NCBI GenBank assembly: GCA_009844085.1
Contig: VYCF01000055.1
Location: forward strand, 54,585 to 118,584
From: Gammaproteobacteria bacterium
GTDB taxonomy: Bacteria; Pseudomonadota; Gammaproteobacteria; Pseudomonadales; Pseudohongiellaceae
Direction of reading: 5' to 3'
Length of the DNA stretch: 64,000 nucleotides
This document shows positions 55,774 through 64,000 of this stretch, one piece after another. The first letter of the stretch is position 1. Each line of letters opens with the position of its first letter. Below the pieces are notes generated by a model. That model was not told where the DNA came from and did no database searches. It worked only from the letters and a program-made list of their open reading frames with translations. Made by a program: the position numbers and the translations under genes.

Positions 55774-56627
55774 GCAATCTGCTGGCGGCCCTGCGGCTCG
55801 AGTTGTTTCTGTCGCGCTACAGTCTGGCGGCGAAAATCGTATTGCTGGCGCCGGCGCTCGTGTGTCTGGCGCGATTTCTGCTGGTCTGGCTGAACCAGGC
55901 CGGCCAGCAGGCCCGCGCCGGACTCATCGGCGCCGATTCCTTCGAACTCGCCCAGGCGCAGAACGCCTACGGGCATTTCGTCGACGGCATGAATACCGGC
56001 CTCACGATTCTGGCCCTGTTTCTGGTTGCCCTGGCCGCGTACGATTTCAGCAGCGAGCGCGATACCGGAACGATCCGGCATGTGCTGATCCGGCGTGCCG
56101 GACGCTCAAGCATCGTGCTGGCGAAATTGCTGCAATTGCATATTCTGGGCCTGCTGTCGCTTGTCCTGCTTGGCCTGGCAGCCTGGGCCGGCAGCGCCTT
56201 TTTCTGGGACTTCGGGCCGGTGGTCGAAGACGGTTTCGAACTGATCGGCGAGGACGAGATACTTTACGAGATTCACCTGGGCCTGCTTATGGCGGTGATC
56301 CCGCTGCCGGCGGTAATCGCCTTCGGCATGTTGGTGTCGGTGGCGGCCCAGTCGGCGACCCAGGCGGTGACGCTGGCGCTGGGCGCGACGCTGGCCATGG
56401 ACATCTTCAAGGCCCTGCTCGGCGAGCGCGCCTGGTATCTGTATGCGACTTTTCATCCGTCCCTGCTCGATCAGTCGTATCTGAGGGAAGTGTCGAGGCT
56501 GGTGCGGGGATTTTCCGATGTGCTGGTGGAAGACAGATTCTTCGTTTTCAATGAATGGGCGCCGGCGGTCTCGCTGTTGATATTCGCGCTTGCCGCCCTG
56601 TTTGTAGCGCAGCGGCGCAGTTTGTAG
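55770..56627 (+). CDS. ABC-2 type permease
   Basis: 285 residues from GTG 55770 (GTGA overlap with the ATPase). About six TMs, including AAKIVLLAPALVCLARFLLV, TGLTILALFLVALAAYDFSS and a C-terminal VSLLIFALAALFVAQRR. SSERDTGTIRHVLIRRAGRS is the coupling-helix type segment seen in ABC-2 permeases (GtxxxLLxxPxxR-like). Forms the membrane half of the exporter. The PDZ gene starts 7 nt later. Confidence 0.85.
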   Translation: MSNLLAALRLELFLSRYSLAAKIVLLAPALVCLARFLLVWLNQAGQQARAGLIGADSFELAQAQNAYGHFVDGMNTGLTILALFLVALAAYDFSSERDTGTIRHVLIRRAGRSSIVLAKLLQLHILGLLSLVLLGLAAWAGSAFFWDFGPVVEDGFELIGEDEILYEIHLGLLMAVIPLPAVIAFGMLVSVAAQSATQAVTLALGATLAMDIFKALLGERAWYLYATFHPSLLDQSYLREVSRLVRGFSDVLVEDRFFVFNEWAPAVSLLIFALAALFVAQRRSL

Positions 56628-56634
56628 GGGAGTC

Positions 56635-57573
56635 ATGCGCTTATTTCCGATCATACTCGCGATTCTGACTTGCGCTTGTACGGTATACGAGCCGGCACGG
56701 CTCGTTCCCGCGATCAATCTCTCGCCGGAGCAACTCGCGGTCCGGCAGGACGACGCGGGCCTGCTTGTGGATTTCGGTCTTGAGGTCACGGTCAACGAAA
56801 GCGATTCGCTTGCCGCGGTGGAAGTATTGCCCGGGGTGCGCGTGATGGAAGTGGCTGCCAACGGCCCGGCGGATTCAGCGGGGATTCAGGCGGGCGACGT
56901 CATTCTCGCCATCGACGAAATGGAAACCAACAGCCCCGACGCCATGCTCGCTATCCAGCGAATGCCGCACCAGGAGGCGCCGTACGAGTTCAACTTGCGG
57001 CGCGATACGACGGTATTGTCCGCCAGCGTCAACGGCCGCGAGATCGCGGCGAATGCAGGTCTCCGGGAGTTGTACCGGGTCGATCCGGTCGCTACGCGGG
57101 CCGGTTATCGCACCGAAATGATCGATGTGGCGGGCGAGCCATCCCGGGCGGGGGCCCTCGTGGTCGAGTTGTTTCCCGGCAGTCCGCTGCCGGCCGCGGG
57201 CATCCGCGGGGGACAATGGATTCTCGCACTGGACGGGACCGGTTTCGGATCGGCCCAGGAACTCGTCAGCCGTCTCAATCGCGAACACGAACTCGGCAGC
57301 GAGGTGACGTTCGATGTATACGACGGTCGATCCTTGCGCCGGGTCGAGGTGGAATTATGGGATCCGGGCCGGCGCATCAGCCGCATCGCGTTAGGTCCGC
57401 TCCTGCAATACCGTTCGAGCCTGAGCCCTGACGCCGCCAGCCTGGACGTGCTGGATTTCTGGCTGTTTTCGGTGTACTCGTACGACCGCAGCAATGGAGA
57501 GCAGTCCCATTCGATCCTGGGTCTTTTGAATTTCACCACCGGTTACGGCGAGTTGACGGAGGAAGCGCAATGA
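56635..57573 (+). CDS. PDZ-domain envelope protein
   Basis: 312 residues. Hydrophobic start LFPIILAILTCAC could be a lipoprotein signal, though the lipobox is not canonical. Two PDZ-like regions: about 55-125 (VRVMEVAANGPADSAGIQAG, DVILAIDEMETNS) and about 165-245 (LVVELFPGSPLPAAGIRGGQ, WILALDGTGFGSAQELVSRL). No protease Ser-His-Asp motif accompanies them, so it likely binds C-termini or acts as scaffold. Overlaps the next gene by ATGA. Confidence 0.75.
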   Translation: MRLFPIILAILTCACTVYEPARLVPAINLSPEQLAVRQDDAGLLVDFGLEVTVNESDSLAAVEVLPGVRVMEVAANGPADSAGIQAGDVILAIDEMETNSPDAMLAIQRMPHQEAPYEFNLRRDTTVLSASVNGREIAANAGLRELYRVDPVATRAGYRTEMIDVAGEPSRAGALVVELFPGSPLPAAGIRGGQWILALDGTGFGSAQELVSRLNREHELGSEVTFDVYDGRSLRRVEVELWDPGRRISRIALGPLLQYRSSLSPDAASLDVLDFWLFSVYSYDRSNGEQSHSILGLLNFTTGYGELTEEAQ

Positions 57574-59120
57574 AGCGGGGTGGCATGCTCAAGGTCGTGC
57601 TATTCGCCGCGGCGGCCGGAATCTGCGGCGCGGCCGCGGCCCAGAACTACATCGCGTTCGAATTGCAGCGCGAGGAGGACTGGGAAGATCTGATCGCCGA
57701 AGACCTGAACGGCGATGGCCTGGCCGACCTGCTGCACGCGGAATTCCGGCCGGGAATCGGCCGGGAACTGCTTGTCCACCATCAACTGCCGGGCGGCGGT
57801 TTCGAATCCGAACCCGCGCGGATCGAAATCAAGAGCGAGATCATCGCCATCGGTTTCGCCGACCTGCGGCCCGAACCCGGCAAGGAATTGCTGCTTTACG
57901 CCGGCGACGGCGTTTACAGTCTGGCGGCCGGAGTGGCTGGATATGCCGGCAACATCCGCCAATTGTTCGCCTGGGAACTGATCGCCGCCTTGCCCGATCG
58001 GGAGAATGTGCAATTCGTGCGCGACATCGCCGATCTCGACGGCGACGGCAATGTCGACCTCCTGGTGCCTGGTTCCGAAGGTTACGGCTATTTCCGCGGA
58101 CTCGGCGAGGAGCAATTCGAATTGGCGGCGGTAATCCGGACGGAGAATCCCGATGTGCCGGCGGCGGTGCGGGATAACTTCGAAACCGATCTCGAAGCGC
58201 AGGTGAGCATCGATGCGGAGCGGGGCATCGTGCTCGAATTTCGCGCCGAGACTCCGACCCGGTTCGGCGACTTCATCGAGGAATGGGACGGACTGCCGCG
58301 CCGGGCGCTGTTCCAGGCGGAACGCTGGATGCCGGGCGTATTGTTCGCACCGCTCGACGGCGATTCGCTGCCGGACCTGCTCTACGTAAACCAGGGCATC
58401 GATGGACTCGGCCAGCTCAACATTCACTATCAGCAACCCGGCAACAGGTTTCACGAGCAGGCCGACTGGACCGGCCCTCTCGACGCGAGAGGCGACTGGC
58501 AACTGGCGCAACTCGACGGCGACGGCCGCGTCGACCTCTTGCAATTGGTCGAACAGGGCGATGGCTGGGACGCCCGTCTCTATCCGAACGAGGGCGGCGG
58601 TTTCGATCTGGACAGCCCGGCCCAGGTCATGCGTTTCGGCGGCTACGACCTGAGAGTCGAGGCCGTATCCCTGCATGGCAAGCCCGCGCTGGCGGTTACC
58701 TACTATGCCGTGCCCGCCCTGGAAGCGATCCGCAATACGGGAATTCAACGGGTAACCATGCTGTACAGCGGCCAGAACGCTGGCGCCGCCGAGGCCGGGC
58801 AGTTGTTCGCGCGCCGCCCCGCAATGCGACTTGAGGAGACTTTTTCGGTCGACAACGTTCGCGGCCTCGCCGAGCCGATCACACTCGGCCACGACCTAGA
58901 CGGAGATGGACTTTCAGACGCGCTTTACGTGACCGATGAAGGCACGCTGGCGGCCCGGCGCGTGAACGACCGCTTGCAGATCGAAAGCGGGGATTTCTGG
59001 GAATACGTCTCGCCGCGATCCGTATTCCAGGTCGATGTGGAGCGGCTGAACGAGGATTCCGCGCCGGATCTCATCCTTCGCCATGGAACGGCGACGACAG
59101 TGTTGGTGTCGACGCCATGA
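57570..59120 (+). CDS. FG-GAP/VCBS-repeat exported protein
   Basis: 516 residues from ATG 57570 (ATG 57582 also possible). Signal peptide LKVVLFAAAAGICGAAAAQ. At least six Ca2+-binding-loop repeats: EDLNGDGLADLL, ADLDGDGNVDLLV, APLDGDSLPDLLYV, AQLDGDGRVDLLQL, HDLDGDGLSDALYV, ERLNEDSAPDLILR. This spacing suggests an integrin-alpha-like beta-propeller outside the cytoplasm. No enzymatic domain seen. Coupled by ATGA to a similar gene downstream, so the two may form a heteromer or be paralogues. Confidence 0.82.
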   Translation: MKRGGMLKVVLFAAAAGICGAAAAQNYIAFELQREEDWEDLIAEDLNGDGLADLLHAEFRPGIGRELLVHHQLPGGGFESEPARIEIKSEIIAIGFADLRPEPGKELLLYAGDGVYSLAAGVAGYAGNIRQLFAWELIAALPDRENVQFVRDIADLDGDGNVDLLVPGSEGYGYFRGLGEEQFELAAVIRTENPDVPAAVRDNFETDLEAQVSIDAERGIVLEFRAETPTRFGDFIEEWDGLPRRALFQAERWMPGVLFAPLDGDSLPDLLYVNQGIDGLGQLNIHYQQPGNRFHEQADWTGPLDARGDWQLAQLDGDGRVDLLQLVEQGDGWDARLYPNEGGGFDLDSPAQVMRFGGYDLRVEAVSLHGKPALAVTYYAVPALEAIRNTGIQRVTMLYSGQNAGAAEAGQLFARRPAMRLEETFSVDNVRGLAEPITLGHDLDGDGLSDALYVTDEGTLAARRVNDRLQIESGDFWEYVSPRSVFQVDVERLNEDSAPDLILRHGTATTVLVSTP

Positions 59121-60781
59121 ATCGCTGGCTGCTTGCTTTACTCGCCTTTCTGCCTTTGGGCGCCGGGGCAAACGGCTGGAGCTACGAGTCCCAGCCACTC
59201 AGCCTGCCCGCTGAAACTGAAAATCTGGTGCTGGCCGACCTGGACGGCGACGAACGGCGCGAAATCATCGCCGTATTCGAAGATGAATTGCGCATCTATC
59301 CGCAGGGGTCTGCGGGATTCGATTTCGAACACGGCTTCATCCGTCTTGAATTTCAGGCGCGTGCGGTCGGCTGGGATATCGCCTCGGGCTTTTCTTCCAA
59401 TGGCCATGCTTCGATCGTCGCCTTGCTCGACGGAGACCGCGTGCAGGCCTGGCGACTGCGCGACGGCGCACTCAGCGAGCCCGAGACATTGCTCTCGAAC
59501 CTCGGCGGATTTCTCAGCCGCGGCATCAACCGGCTGCATTTCGTCCGCGATGTCAACGCCGATGGCCTGATGGATCTCGTCACTCCCGCTCCCGGCGCCC
59601 TGAACATTCATCTGCGCCTCGATGACGGCGGATTTCGAGCAGCGCTGCCGGTGGAATCGGACATGCGCGTGCGCACCAATCTGAATGCGCGCGGCCTGTT
59701 CTGGCGCTCGGGCCATGCGGTGACGATTCCCGCCTTGCGCCTGCGCGACCTCAATTCCGACGGCCATCCCGACCTGATTTCGGAAACCGACGAATTGCTT
59801 GCCGTGTTCCTTGCGGACCCGCAAGCGCCCGGATATTTCCCTTCCAGCGCCAGTTACAGCGTCGATATCGCCGAGATCGAAGAGCGCCTGGGCGAGTTCG
59901 ATGTCGATAATCTCGATTTCTCCAACCTGACCGGCGTGCTCGCCTTGACCCACGAGGAAATACTCGAAGACGTCGATGCCGACGGCATCGAAGACCTCGT
60001 ATTGCGCGAAGGCGGCAAGATCTCCCTGTTTGCCGGGTCCGGGAATGGCATGGACCTGGAAAATCCGCGCCAGGTGCTGCGTTCCGGGGGCAATGTGCTG
60101 GGCAGTTTCCTGCACGACGAGAACGAGGACGGCCTGAAGGACCTGTGGCTGTGGCGGGTGGAATCGATTTCTCTCGGCGATGTTTTCCTCTGGCTCGTGC
60201 TGTCGAGCGATATCGCGGTGGAAGCCCTGGTCTATCCGAACGACGGCGAACGTTTCGCCCGCCGTCCGAGCCGCAGGATCACGGTCTCGCTGCAGATTCC
60301 TTCCCTGGTCGGATTGGCCGGAGATTTTCGCGATCTTACCGAAGCCGCCGATGCGACCCGCAGTGCGGATATCGTCTCCACGGCAACCGCGCAACTCGAC
60401 AGCGAACTCGACAATCTCGATCTGCTCGTGCTGATGGACCGGCAATTACAGGTCTTTTTCGACGGCATTCGGCCTGAGCCTCCAGAGACCGAGTTCCTCG
60501 GTGCGCTGGACTACAGCCGCGGGCGGGACGACTACCGCATCGACCTGCGCGCGATGATCGACGACATCGCCATAGGCGAAAATCGCCATCTGCGCGAGGT
60601 GGAAGGACGGAGCGCGGATTTGAGCATCGATCTGGGCGCATCGCTTGATGAAGGCGAAGTGCTTACGGCCAACCTGGACGGCGACGATGTCGCGGACGTT
60701 CTGGTGCTCGCGCGCGACGATGCCGGCCAGATAAAGGGTATGATGTTCCTCTCGCGGTTCGCAACGGCGAACCGACTCTGA
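59117..60781 (+). CDS. second FG-GAP/VCBS-repeat exported protein
   Basis: 554 residues. Signal peptide NRWLLALLAFLPLGAGA. Repeats: ADLDGDERREIIAV, RDVNADGLMDLVTP, RDLNSDGHPDLISE, EDVDADGIEDLVLR, HDENEDGLKDLWLW, ANLDGDDVADVLVL. The organisation matches the preceding protein but direct identity looks low. Last gene of the ABC/PDZ/FG-GAP operon. Likely a Ca2+-dependent propeller acting in the periplasm or at the surface. Confidence 0.82.
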   Translation: MNRWLLALLAFLPLGAGANGWSYESQPLSLPAETENLVLADLDGDERREIIAVFEDELRIYPQGSAGFDFEHGFIRLEFQARAVGWDIASGFSSNGHASIVALLDGDRVQAWRLRDGALSEPETLLSNLGGFLSRGINRLHFVRDVNADGLMDLVTPAPGALNIHLRLDDGGFRAALPVESDMRVRTNLNARGLFWRSGHAVTIPALRLRDLNSDGHPDLISETDELLAVFLADPQAPGYFPSSASYSVDIAEIEERLGEFDVDNLDFSNLTGVLALTHEEILEDVDADGIEDLVLREGGKISLFAGSGNGMDLENPRQVLRSGGNVLGSFLHDENEDGLKDLWLWRVESISLGDVFLWLVLSSDIAVEALVYPNDGERFARRPSRRITVSLQIPSLVGLAGDFRDLTEAADATRSADIVSTATAQLDSELDNLDLLVLMDRQLQVFFDGIRPEPPETEFLGALDYSRGRDDYRIDLRAMIDDIAIGENRHLREVEGRSADLSIDLGASLDEGEVLTANLDGDDVADVLVLARDDAGQIKGMMFLSRFATANRL

Positions 60782-60801
60782 TTCACGGCTTGCTCCGAAC
60801 T

Positions 60802-60831
60802 TTGGCGTATCATGCGGCGGTGGACTAGTAT
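60802..60831 (+). promoter_or_regulatory. candidate promoter of the XamI-type restriction-modification operon
   Basis: TTGGCG (60802-60807), 18-nt spacer, TAGTAT (60826-60831), four of six matches each, 51 nt upstream of the nuclease start and in the only sizeable gap before it. Confidence 0.3.
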
Positions 60832-60881
60832 TTTGTCTGCCCCCTCGGTGGCGGCAAGCAAACAACGTAAAGCGACTGGCA

Positions 60882-61844
60882 ATGGCGGTTAACTACAACA
60901 AGCCGGATCGGTGGAAAGAGGATACTGCGCTTTCGGTGGACATGTATAACGATTGGTTCATGCGGTTCGCGCCGGAGGCATTCCGGGCAACTCGAGAGCA
61001 GACCGCGAAGGAGATCCAGGAGACGTTCGCGGCGACCCGGAACCTCGACGATGTGGGAGTGGAGCTATTGAGGGCGAAGCCGTCCGTTTTGCCTGTGCTT
61101 CGGATGTCCACATGTCCGCCGCTGGCGAGGGACCGACTCATCGGACTTGCCGGCGTTTCCGGCAATCTCGTCGATAAAATGGAGAAAGACAATTGCCTGC
61201 CGCCTCGCATGGCGCGAAAAGATCTCGACCGCGACTTGAGGAAAATTGGCGAAATCATCGTGCGATTGGCCGATCCCGGTCTATTTGTCTGGTTGGGGCG
61301 CAAGAAGGGACCAACCGAAAAGGAACTGTATCGGGCCGCGACGATCGTGGCGGATCGCCTGTGCGGAGCCGAAGCCAATCCAATTATCAGAAACGCGCAA
61401 GAAAAACGTCAGCTTGCCGCTGTAGGGGATTGGCTGTCCGGAGCGAATTATCGGTATGTGTCCTCCGGGGAAGTCACAGGAATTGCCGAAATGACGCCTG
61501 GCACTTTTACTTTCCAGCTGAATGTGCCCATATTTCAGCAGGATGCGGGCAAGCCCATAAAGTTGCCAGTGGACGCCGCAGTAATGCCGAAGATGGCCAG
61601 GGAAGGGGATTTTCCATTGCTGATCGAAGCCAAATCGGCCGGCGATTTCACGAACGTGAACAAGAGGCGCAAGGAGGAGGCCACCAAGATGAAACAATTA
61701 CGCGCCAATTACGGCGAAGGGGTGCGCTATGTCCTTTTCCTTTGTGGATATTTCGATAGCGGTTATCTCGGGTATGAAGCGGCCGAAGGTATAGATTGGG
61801 TATGGGAGCATCGTATTGAAGATTTCAGGGAATTTGGGCTATAG
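60882..61844 (+). CDS. XamI-family type II restriction endonuclease
   Basis: 320 residues. The start NKPDRWKEDTALSVDMYNDW, followed by FMRFAPEAFRATREQT, is the characteristic N-terminus of XamI-type nucleases as I recall them. A PD-(D/E)XK core follows: Asp231 (KLPVDAAVMPK) and Glu249-Ala-Lys251 (PLLIEAKSAGDF). XamI itself cuts GTCGAC; whether this enzyme shares the site is not readable. Its methyltransferase starts 3 nt downstream, so nuclease and protection are co-expressed, nuclease first. Confidence 0.85.
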   Translation: MAVNYNKPDRWKEDTALSVDMYNDWFMRFAPEAFRATREQTAKEIQETFAATRNLDDVGVELLRAKPSVLPVLRMSTCPPLARDRLIGLAGVSGNLVDKMEKDNCLPPRMARKDLDRDLRKIGEIIVRLADPGLFVWLGRKKGPTEKELYRAATIVADRLCGAEANPIIRNAQEKRQLAAVGDWLSGANYRYVSSGEVTGIAEMTPGTFTFQLNVPIFQQDAGKPIKLPVDAAVMPKMAREGDFPLLIEAKSAGDFTNVNKRRKEEATKMKQLRANYGEGVRYVLFLCGYFDSGYLGYEAAEGIDWVWEHRIEDFREFGL

Positions 61845-61847
61845 CGC

Positions 61848-63422
61848 ATGGGAAAAAAGGTAACGGAACTGGAAACACGGCGACTGGAGCTTCAGGATCG
61901 GCTAGATGCCGAAAAGGGTACGCTTGAGCGCAATCGGATGGGCCAGTTCGCAACCCCGACAAAACTCGCAGTGGAAATGCTCGGTTATGCGCGAACAATC
62001 CTCGGTCCTGATGCTACAGTACGATTTCTTGATCCCGCGCTCGGAACCGGATCATTCTATTCGGCCTTGTGTGCAAACTTTCCTGCAACCAACATCCATT
62101 CGGCCGCGGGTTTCGAGATCGATCGTCATTACGGCGTTCCCGCAGCCGAATTATGGAGCGAGACGGGACTTGAAGTTCGGCTGGAGGATTTTACGCGCAG
62201 CGCGGAACCGGAGGGATCGGAAAAGTCTAACTTGCTAATTTGCAATCCGCCCTATGTAAGACATCACCACATCGATAGCGGCGACAAGCGGCGGCTGCAA
62301 TTGCGCGTCAGGGAGGTGTGCGGCGCCGAAATCAGCGGACTTGCCGGCCTGTATTGCTATTTCCTCGGCTTGAGCCATAACTGGATGACGGGAGGCGGTC
62401 TGGCTGGCTGGTTGATTCCGAGCGAATTCATGGACGTCAATTACGGCAAGTCGGTAAAACGCTACCTGCTAGATGAAGTAACGCTGCTGCATATCCATAG
62501 ATTCGACCCCATGGACGCGCAATTCCGCGACGCGCTGGTGTCTTCGGCAGTGGTCTGGATCAAGAACGAGCCTCCTCCCGATGAACATCGAGTGCGATTC
62601 ACTTATGGCGGAACGCTTGATGCGCCCAAGATGGAAAAGTCAGTTTCCAGCGAAACCCTGCGCCGCGAGTCCAAGTGGGCCCGGTACCCGGCAAAGGATG
62701 AGGCCGAGGTCATCAAGGGACCGATTCTGAGCGACTTTTTCAAAATCAAGAGAGGACTGGCGACAGGCAACAATGGCTTCTTTATTCTGACGGCCCGGGA
62801 AATCGAGCAAAAAAGACTGCCGCTGGAAGCATTCAAGCCAATTTTGCCGAGCCCACGCTACCTTCTTGGCGATGAAATCAGGGGTGATCGGGACGGTAAT
62901 CCTCTGTTGGATACGAGATTGTTTCTTCTTGATCCACCTTGGACAGAAGCCGAGATCGAAAAGGATCACCCCAAGTTGTGGGCATATCTGGAACAAGGAA
63001 AAAAGACCGGCATAGCCGCACGCTATATCTGCCGGCATCGAGCTCCATGGTACAGACAGGAGCGCCGTCCGCCGGCTCCTTTTGTCTGTACGTACCTCGG
63101 TCGCGGTGACAAAAAGAGTGGTCGTCCGTTTCGCTTTATCCTCAACGATTCCCGCGCGACAGCAGCCAATGTCTATCTGATGTTGTATCCACAGGAGCCC
63201 ATTGCCCGAATCATGCAGGATCGACCAGAACTCAAACGGCGCGTTTGGGAATACCTTAACGAAATCTGTCCGCGGGCAATGCTTGGGGAAAGCCGTGTCT
63301 ATGGAGGCGGCTTGCACAAACTGGAACCGAAGGAACTGGGCAATGTCCCGGCAGCTGCAATTGCTGAACTATTGCCCGAAGCGGATCGCCCCAGGGGGGC
63401 AAATCAAATCGAATTGTTCTAG
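61848..63422 (+). CDS. N6-adenine DNA methyltransferase of the XamI-type system
   Basis: 524 residues. Starts with a coiled-coil-like helix (TELETRRLELQDRLDAEKG), then RNRMGQFATPTKLAVEML-type N-terminus (NRMGQFATPTKLA), motif I FLDPALGTGSFYSALC, acidic VRLEDFTR and catalytic N133-P-P-Y136 (NLLICNPPYVRHHH). The C-terminal half (about 290-500) is the target-recognition region. Gamma-class adenine methylase of the Eco57I/TaqI-like kind; methylates the adenine in the site cut by the adjacent nuclease. Confidence 0.9.
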   Translation: MGKKVTELETRRLELQDRLDAEKGTLERNRMGQFATPTKLAVEMLGYARTILGPDATVRFLDPALGTGSFYSALCANFPATNIHSAAGFEIDRHYGVPAAELWSETGLEVRLEDFTRSAEPEGSEKSNLLICNPPYVRHHHIDSGDKRRLQLRVREVCGAEISGLAGLYCYFLGLSHNWMTGGGLAGWLIPSEFMDVNYGKSVKRYLLDEVTLLHIHRFDPMDAQFRDALVSSAVVWIKNEPPPDEHRVRFTYGGTLDAPKMEKSVSSETLRRESKWARYPAKDEAEVIKGPILSDFFKIKRGLATGNNGFFILTAREIEQKRLPLEAFKPILPSPRYLLGDEIRGDRDGNPLLDTRLFLLDPPWTEAEIEKDHPKLWAYLEQGKKTGIAARYICRHRAPWYRQERRPPAPFVCTYLGRGDKKSGRPFRFILNDSRATAANVYLMLYPQEPIARIMQDRPELKRRVWEYLNEICPRAMLGESRVYGGGLHKLEPKELGNVPAAAIAELLPEADRPRGANQIELF

Positions 63423-63440
63423 CTCCGCGGGGAAAGCGCC

Positions 63441-63953
63441 GTGAAAGCCGTGAGAAAAGCCGTCTGGATTTCCTTCTTCGTTGCACTGGTCGTGGTCAAC
63501 GCGCTGGCGGAGGCAATGGACTATTTCGCCAACGTCCAGGTCGCCATGTTCTATCGCCTCACCTTTGTCCTCAGCATTACCGTGGTTGCGGCCATTTTCG
63601 CCGGGTCGACCTTGCTGGTGAGCAAACTCGGCGCGGAACGGCCCATGTCGGGCCAGTTCAGGCCCAGGGAAGTGCTCGCCTGCCTGGAGATGAAGAAAAC
63701 GCGATGTACGGACGGCGCCGTGGCGGGCCTGCTCGGAATCCAGCGCAATGACCTCGGGCGCATTCTCGGGCCGAAGCGCCCGGCTTCTTCCTGGGTTGTG
63801 TCCGCATCGACACATCGGCCGACGGGATATGAACAGGATGAGATGCACCCCGATTTGTATCAAAACGAGCAGGTAATCGACAGCCCGGAAGACCTTAAGA
63901 AATTCATCTACGCTTGCCGCAAGAAACAGTCTGCTCCGAATTCGATTTTTTGA
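63441..63953 (+). CDS. small two-TM membrane protein, unknown
   Basis: 170 residues from GTG 63441. Two TMs: about 7-25 (AVWISFFVALVVVNALAEAM) and about 38-58 (YRLTFVLSITVVAAIFAGST). The rest is soluble, with a helical stretch FRPREVLACLEMKKTRCTDG, AVAGLLGIQRNDLGRIL that could be a helix-turn-helix, and a C-terminal segment DSPEDLKKFIYACRKK. No family recognised. It may belong to the restriction-modification transcript, starting 18 nt after the methyltransferase stop. Confidence 0.6.
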   Translation: MKAVRKAVWISFFVALVVVNALAEAMDYFANVQVAMFYRLTFVLSITVVAAIFAGSTLLVSKLGAERPMSGQFRPREVLACLEMKKTRCTDGAVAGLLGIQRNDLGRILGPKRPASSWVVSASTHRPTGYEQDEMHPDLYQNEQVIDSPEDLKKFIYACRKKQSAPNSIF

Positions 63954-63966
63954 CTTGTTGTTTTCC

Positions 63967-63981
63967 GGGGGGGGGGGGGGG
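63967..63981. other. 15-nt poly-G run at the right end
   Basis: Fifteen consecutive G followed by 19 nt of AT-rich low-complexity sequence up to the window end. Unlike anything else in the window. Likely a sequencing or assembly artefact at a contig end. Confidence 0.8.
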
Positions 63982-64000
63982 AATATTGAAATATATATAA

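Noticed and set aside
1..64000. CRISPR arrays, tRNA or rRNA genes, insertion sequences
   Set aside because: No regularly spaced repeats, cloverleaf-like segments, rRNA stretches or transposase motifs were recognised by eye; a dedicated scan could still find a divergent tRNA.

Overview
The window looks like a high-GC genome fragment of a heterotrophic, probably marine gammaproteobacterium. This rests on gene content and codon usage read by eye: TonB-dependent and DUF1302-type outer-membrane proteins, an Fpr closely similar to the E. coli enzyme, a short PutA, a cobalamin riboswitch and tight ATGA-coupled operons. No rRNA, tRNA, CRISPR array or intact transposase was seen. The right end finishes in a 15-G run plus AT-rich low-complexity sequence, which looks like a contig terminus or sequencing artefact.

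Layout. (1) 1-10218: methylated-amine catabolism. A RACo-like corrinoid reductive activator (5' end outside the window) and an HD-domain protein lead into a dimethylglycine dehydrogenase-like flavoprotein and heterotetrameric sarcosine oxidase soxBDAG. A 19-bp perfect inverted repeat lies between the dehydrogenase and soxB. (2) 10252-15315: an envelope transport module of an MMPL/RND exporter, a LolA-like periplasmic protein and a DUF1302-type beta-barrel. (3) 15307-23672, minus strand: a cobalamin riboswitch followed by btuB-btuF-btuC-btuD and cobQ-cbiB-cobC, most junctions overlapping by 4 nt. (4) 23794-26363: a restriction-modification island with a ribbon-helix-helix protein, a C5-cytosine methyltransferase, a NotI-like Cys-motif nuclease and Vsr. 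(5) 26414-30092: a DAACS symporter, then about 2 kb of poorly characterised genes bounded by two near-identical 51-53 bp direct repeats. (6) 30153-41127: fpr; a minus-strand TolC / long HlyD-type adaptor / MacB-type ABC export operon ending in a lipoprotein amidase; a BASS transporter coupled to an acyl-CoA ligase. (7) 41144-47640: a PQQ-type dehydrogenase, PutA and a coiled-coil membrane protein. (8) 47652-51693: a PIN/RHH toxin-antitoxin pair and a clearly AT-rich island with a subtilase and a PD-(D/E)XK nuclease-like protein. (9) 51878-60781: an M16 lipoprotein peptidase followed by a five-gene operon (ABC ATPase, ABC-2 permease, PDZ protein, two FG-GAP/VCBS proteins). (10) 60882-63953: a XamI-type restriction-modification pair and a small membrane protein.

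How the genes fit together. The first block suggests stepwise demethylation of glycine betaine to dimethylglycine, sarcosine and glycine, with C1 units passed to tetrahydrofolate and at least one corrinoid-dependent step. The B12 uptake and assembly operon 13 kb away could supply the cofactor. Four segments of differing composition carry defence-type or unknown genes and are the best places to look for accessory biology. The least explained candidates are the direct-repeat-bounded 2-kb module, the AT-rich subtilase/nuclease island and the M16-ABC-PDZ-FG-GAP operon.
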